Shown: positions 5,443 to 8,330 of the stretch, one piece after another
Layout: the number at the start of each line of letters is the position of its first letter
Position numbering within the stretch: position 1 is the first letter of the stretch
NCBI GenBank assembly: GCA_021200895.1
Contig: JAJQFX010000163.1
Location: forward strand, 1-8,330
Source: Clostridiales bacterium
GTDB lineage: Bacteria; Bacillota; Clostridia; Oscillospirales; Oscillospiraceae
DNA length: 8,330 nucleotides
Direction of reading: 5' to 3'
Program-made: the position numbers and the translations under genes
The notes under the pieces: model-generated
What the model was told of the DNA's origin: nothing
The model's input: only the letters and a program-made list of their open reading frames with translations
Database searches by the model: none

Positions 5443-7459
5443 AGAGAAGAGAATAAACAAGGTTCACGCCCCCTATAACTTTGTGCCGTTCTCCGACCTC
5501 GTCCTGCGTCCCTATGCGGAAAAGGAGCTTCCCAGCCACGGCGAGTGGGACGCAACGCGGAAAACGGGAGAAATCGAAATCCGAATGAAGGCGGAGACGC
5601 CGGTCTTTGTCTCCGACGGGGACAAGGATAACCCCAGCTTCTTCCGCACCCCCGGCGGGAAGCTGGCGCTGCCCGGCTCCACCATCCGGGGCATGGTGCG
5701 AGAGAATATGCAGATCCTCGGCTTCGGCCTCGTCCGGGAGGAGGACGTGGGGGACACCCAAATCTTCTTCCGGGAAATCGCGGCAGGCAAGGGTAGCGCG
5801 GCTAGAAGGCTAAAGGAGTACTATGATATTGCTATGGGCCTCAAACCACAAGAGGACGAAACCAAAGCAGAACTGGAAACCGCTTCCACGCAAAGAGGCG
5901 TCCGAGCCGGGTATCTGCGCAAGGAAGGGGAACGGTATCGCATTATCCCGACCCAGGGCCAGCCCCTGGGGGCGTATTTTCGGATTTCCAGAAAGGACGA
6001 ACTAGCGCAGCCGTTCCGCAACAAGTATACTCAGTCAATGGAGGTCTTTTATCGGGAACACGGTGGAACGGTGACGGCACTCCGGTGGGCGCAAGGCGAT
6101 TGCCCGAAGGGCATGAAGCACGGTTTTCTGTTACTCACAGGAAAGGCGGTCAATATCAACTCCATCTATCTGTTCCCTGACCCGGCCCCGGCAGCAAAGG
6201 GCATCCCGTTGAAGGAGAAAGATGTTATCGCCTACGATGAGGACTGGGAACGCCGGAAAAACGTGTTAAAACCTGCCGAGTTTTGGGAGCTTCCGAAGAA
6301 GGACGGCGCAGAGGGACAGAAGCCCGTCTTTTACCTGGAGGATGGCGAACACGTTTACTGGGGTATGACCCGCTTCCTGCGCATCGGCCACCGCTACCCC
6401 CTGTCCCACGGTCTGCCGAAAGGGCAGAAGGATGCGGCGGCGGAGGCGGAAAAGGACGGCAGGCTGGACTATCCCCACGCTATCCTGGGCTACGCCGAGG
6501 ACAAAAAGGCTTACCGCTCCCGGGTGTCCTTCGGCGACCTGGAGTTCGACACAGGCACAGCCGAGGAGGGGGAGCCGGTCCCCATGGTTTTGGGCGAGCC
6601 GAAGCCCAGCTTTTACCCCGGCTACGCCTATGGGAAGAACAATACCAACGCCGTTCGCCATTACTCCGACGGGGACTTCCAGCTGCGGGGCTATAAGCTG
6701 TACTGGCTGAAACGGGAGGCAAAGTCCCCCGGCGGCGGAAAGCAATCGGTCACGACCACGCTGCGGCCCCTTTCGAAGGGGGCGACGTTCCGGGGCGTTA
6801 TCCGCTTTAAAAACCTGACCGAGGCGGAGCTGGGGCTGCTGCTGTGGTCGCTCCGCCTGGATGATAACTGCTTCCAGAGCGTGGGGATGGGCAAGCCCTA
6901 CGGTTATGGCAGGATGACGCTGACCATCGAACGGATGGCGGAATACGACCCGGACAGCTCCTATGACGGCTCCCTTTCCCCCACCTGGAAGGAGATAGAT
7001 GAGGAGACGATGAAACAGTACATCCGCATCTATGACGATGCGGCGTGTAAAGCGCTGGCTGAGGCCACCAAAGGAAACCCGAAACGCAGTATTCGCGCCT
7101 ATTCGGAGATTCAGGACTTCTTCTATATGAAGCAGACGCTTCAGCGCGGGAAGGAGTTCAGCTACATGATTCTGGATGGAGCTGAAAAGGAGTATCGGAA
7201 CGTTCAATCGCCGCTGCCCACAGTGCGGCAGTACCGCAACCATGAGGTGGACATCGACACCAGCCCCGAACCGTCAAGCCAGACGGCAAAACCGGCAGCC
7301 AAAAGCGGCGGCGGGTCCAACGCCCGGTATGGCATGGCCCAGGGCGGGGGGAACCGGAACCAGAACCGGAACAAAAGCAACGGCGGAGGCAAGGGCAATC
7401 ACCAGGGCCCAAAAAATGGCTGGAACCAGAACAAGAACCGGAACAGGGATGAGAGGTAG
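5432..7459 (+). CDS. Cas7-insertion RAMP protein (TIGR03986-type) of the III-D2/III-Dv complex
   Basis: This 675-aa protein is one Cas7-like fold split by a long insertion. It opens with VHAPYNFVPF (11-20), the signature start of TIGR03986 RAMPs. VFVSDGDKDNPSFF (58-71) offers Asp62, Asp64 and Asp66 near the expected catalytic loop. LALPGSTIRGMVRE (78-91) is the crRNA-contact motif. The LFG/FSDA-type block appears only near 353-371 (AILGY then RVSFGDLEF), so roughly residues 95-350 are inserted. GMGKPYGYGRM (about 485-495) is the glycine-rich end. Residues about 610-675 form a low-complexity tail rich in Asn, Gly, Arg, Lys and Ser, probably disordered and able to touch RNA. In III-Dv complexes this subunit sits at the crRNA 3' end. 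The start at ATG 5432 overlaps csx19 by 11 bp. DNA around 5800-6180 is visibly less GC-rich than its surroundings. Family assignment is firm; which Asp is catalytic is inferred. Confidence 0.9.
   Translation: MGNEEKRINKVHAPYNFVPFSDLVLRPYAEKELPSHGEWDATRKTGEIEIRMKAETPVFVSDGDKDNPSFFRTPGGKLALPGSTIRGMVRENMQILGFGLVREEDVGDTQIFFREIAAGKGSAARRLKEYYDIAMGLKPQEDETKAELETASTQRGVRAGYLRKEGERYRIIPTQGQPLGAYFRISRKDELAQPFRNKYTQSMEVFYREHGGTVTALRWAQGDCPKGMKHGFLLLTGKAVNINSIYLFPDPAPAAKGIPLKEKDVIAYDEDWERRKNVLKPAEFWELPKKDGAEGQKPVFYLEDGEHVYWGMTRFLRIGHRYPLSHGLPKGQKDAAAEAEKDGRLDYPHAILGYAEDKKAYRSRVSFGDLEFDTGTAEEGEPVPMVLGEPKPSFYPGYAYGKNNTNAVRHYSDGDFQLRGYKLYWLKREAKSPGGGKQSVTTTLRPLSKGATFRGVIRFKNLTEAELGLLLWSLRLDDNCFQSVGMGKPYGYGRMTLTIERMAEYDPDSSYDGSLSPTWKEIDEETMKQYIRIYDDAACKALAEATKGNPKRSIRAYSEIQDFFYMKQTLQRGKEFSYMILDGAEKEYRNVQSPLPTVRQYRNHEVDIDTSPEPSSQTAKPAAKSGGGSNARYGMAQGGGNRNQNRNKSNGGGKGNHQGPKNGWNQNKNRNRDER
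7262..7456 (+). repeat. Low-complexity Asn/Gly/Arg/Lys tail with short direct repeats in the Cas7-insertion gene
   Basis: The last ~65 codons encode stretches such as QGGGNRNQNRNKSNGGG and NQNKNRNRDER. At DNA level, GGAACCAGAAC occurs at 7356-7366 and 7422-7432, and AGAACCGGAACA at 7362-7373 and 7434-7445. Such repeats are prone to length change by slippage. The composition is like RNA-binding disordered tails, but no defined domain is present. Confidence 0.7.
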
Positions 7460-7462
7460 CCT

Positions 7463-8203
7463 ATGCTGACGCGATACACCCTTACCCTCCAGCCGAACCG
7501 CCCCTGCCGGCCCCAGGCGGAGTGGGCCTACGGGCTGTATGCCGCCCTGCTGGAGCTGGCTCCGGCGGACTTCGCCAGCCGCGCCCACGAGGACGGGGCC
7601 ACGCCGGTCAGCCAGTTCCTCGTCCCCCAGCAGGACGGGGGGCTGTGCTGGACGGTGAGCCTGCTGGGGGAGGAGGCGGAGGCTCTGCTCTCCCCCGTGC
7701 TGGCGGACTGCCCGCCCCTGACGCTGACCCGCCAGCGGGTGACGCTGACCGCCGCCGCCACCGCCTGGGAGCGGGTGGACAGCGTGGACGCCCTGTTCCG
7801 CCGGGCCGCCGGTGGGACGGGGGCGTGGCGCCTCTGCTTCCGCACCCCCACCGCCTTCAAGAGCCGGGGGGAGTATCTGACCCTGCCCACCCAGCGGCTG
7901 ATTTTGCAGAGCCTGATGAAGCAGTGGAACGGCTGCTTCCCCGCCTGCCCCATCGAGGATGAGGACGGCGGGGGGCTGGAGGCCATGGCCTCCGGCCTGC
8001 GCTGCCGGGGCTTTCAGCTGCGGGACAGGAGCTACCGGCTGAAGGGTACCCTCGTCCCCGGCTTTGTGGGGGAGCTGACGCTGGAGAACCGCCTTTCCGG
8101 CTTCCACCGGGAGCTGGCGGACGCGCTGCTGCTGTTCTCCGGCTACGCCGGAGTGGGCATCAAGACCGCCCTGGGCATGGGCGGCGTGACCCTGGGCCGG
8201 TGA
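7463..8203 (+). CDS. cas6: Cas6, CRISPR RNA processing endoribonuclease
   Basis: This 246-aa protein cuts the precursor crRNA within each repeat to release the guides loaded into the RAMP complex. Its two RAMP (ferredoxin-like) halves show the usual landmarks. His42 in RAHEDGATPVSQFL (40-53) sits in the H-x(5-8)-P-[FY/V]-[ST] block that normally holds the catalytic His. LCFRTPTAFKSRGEYLTLP (124-142) followed by ILQSLMKQWN matches the sPT-F...lP...lf.SL..rW block. The C-terminal GVGIKTALGMGGV (230-242) is the glycine-rich loop of Cas6. The length is typical. The ATG lies 3 bp after the previous stop, with GAGAGG 6 nt upstream, so it is co-transcribed with the effector genes. The gene is markedly richer in GC than cas10 or the Cas7-insertion gene (sample lines near 77% against 45-65%), which may reflect a separate history. 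The call is firm. Confidence 0.92.
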   Translation: MLTRYTLTLQPNRPCRPQAEWAYGLYAALLELAPADFASRAHEDGATPVSQFLVPQQDGGLCWTVSLLGEEAEALLSPVLADCPPLTLTRQRVTLTAAATAWERVDSVDALFRRAAGGTGAWRLCFRTPTAFKSRGEYLTLPTQRLILQSLMKQWNGCFPACPIEDEDGGGLEAMASGLRCRGFQLRDRSYRLKGTLVPGFVGELTLENRLSGFHRELADALLLFSGYAGVGIKTALGMGGVTLGR

Positions 8204-8205
8204 CA

Positions 8206-8261
8206 GCGCGAACCCCCGCCGGAGTTCCCTCCGGCGGGGGCAGGGCCGGGAGGGTTCGCGC
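8206..8261 (+). terminator. Strong nested GC-rich hairpin just after cas6, possible terminator
   Basis: CCCCCGCCGGAG (8213-8224), TTCC loop, then CTCCGGCGGGGG (8229-8240) forms a perfect 12-bp stem. It is enclosed by GCGCGAA (8206-8212) pairing with TTCGCGC (8255-8261), with CCC/GGG able to extend the outer arm to 10 bp at the cost of the inner one. It starts 3 nt after the cas6 stop. There is no T-tract behind it, so it may act as a 3'-end stabiliser, a factor-assisted terminator, or part of a two-hairpin end with the next stem. Confidence 0.5.
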
Positions 8262-8268
8262 CGGGTTC

Positions 8269-8289
8269 TCCCCCGTTTTGGGGGAATTT
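8269..8289 (+). terminator. Second hairpin followed by a short T stretch, possible terminator
   Basis: TCCCCC (8269-8274), GTTTT loop, GGGGGA (8280-8285) makes a 6-bp stem, followed by ATTT. The T stretch is short for an intrinsic terminator, but the stem follows the stronger hairpin and lies after the last gene of the operon. The remaining bases to 8330 hold no gene or repeat that can be supported. Confidence 0.35.
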
Positions 8290-8330
8290 GGGCGAAAAAC
8301 CCTTGCCCTCCCCCGCCCGGTGTGGTATAC

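Noticed and set aside
6266..7243. Minus-strand open frame of 325 codons opposite the Cas7-insertion gene
   Set aside because: No family resemblance, no ribosome site, and full overlap with a well-supported RAMP gene.
7351..7445. Short direct repeats taken as a CRISPR array
   Set aside because: Units are 11-12 bp, lie within coding sequence and encode a low-complexity tail; there is no repeat-spacer periodicity anywhere in the window.
7274..8107. Minus-strand open frame opposite cas6 and the end of the Cas7-insertion gene
   Set aside because: Low-complexity Gly/Pro/Ala/Gln-rich translation typical of an antisense shadow of GC-rich DNA; no start support.

Overview
The window is one compact, plus-strand type III CRISPR-Cas effector operon. 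Its gene order and domain make-up best match the III-D2 (III-Dv) architecture: an HD-less Cas10, a Cas7-Cas5-Cas11 fusion, a tandem Cas7-2x, a small Csx19-like protein, a large Cas7-with-insertion RAMP (TIGR03986-type), then Cas6. All six genes run the same way. They are joined by 4-11 bp stop/start overlaps or a 3 bp gap, and each is preceded by a strong AAGGAGG-like ribosome site. The high GC content, strong purine-rich Shine-Dalgarno sites and codon use suggest a GC-rich Bacillota, probably a gut clostridium of the Oscillospiraceae type. This host guess is an inference from composition only.

Layout: bases 1-52 are a short leader with two small inverted repeats and a ribosome site. Bases 53-1626 hold cas10, which is interrupted by two one-base shifts in homopolymer runs and would encode about 523 aa if both were corrected. 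Bases 1623-3647 encode the 674-aa Cas7-Cas5-Cas11 fusion. Bases 3644-5032 encode the 462-aa Cas7-2x. Bases 5029-5442 encode a 137-aa Csx19-like protein. Bases 5432-7459 encode a 675-aa Cas7-insertion protein with a disordered Asn/Gly/Arg tail. Bases 7463-8203 encode Cas6. Bases 8204-8330 are a noncoding tail with strong GC-rich hairpins, probably the end of the transcript.

How it would work: Cas6 cuts the precursor crRNA. The fused RAMP subunits, about four Cas7-like domains plus a Cas5-like one, assemble on the crRNA and cut complementary RNA. Cas11 and Csx19 act as accessory subunits. Cas10 would sense target binding and might make a cyclic-oligoadenylate-type signal, but it has no HD nuclease domain and its reading frame is broken as read here. 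No CRISPR array, cas1/cas2 or recognisable signal-responsive effector (CARF, SAVED) lies inside the window. The main open question is whether the cas10 shifts are sequencing errors, a true loss of Cas10 (as happened in the related III-E gRAMP systems), or recoding.
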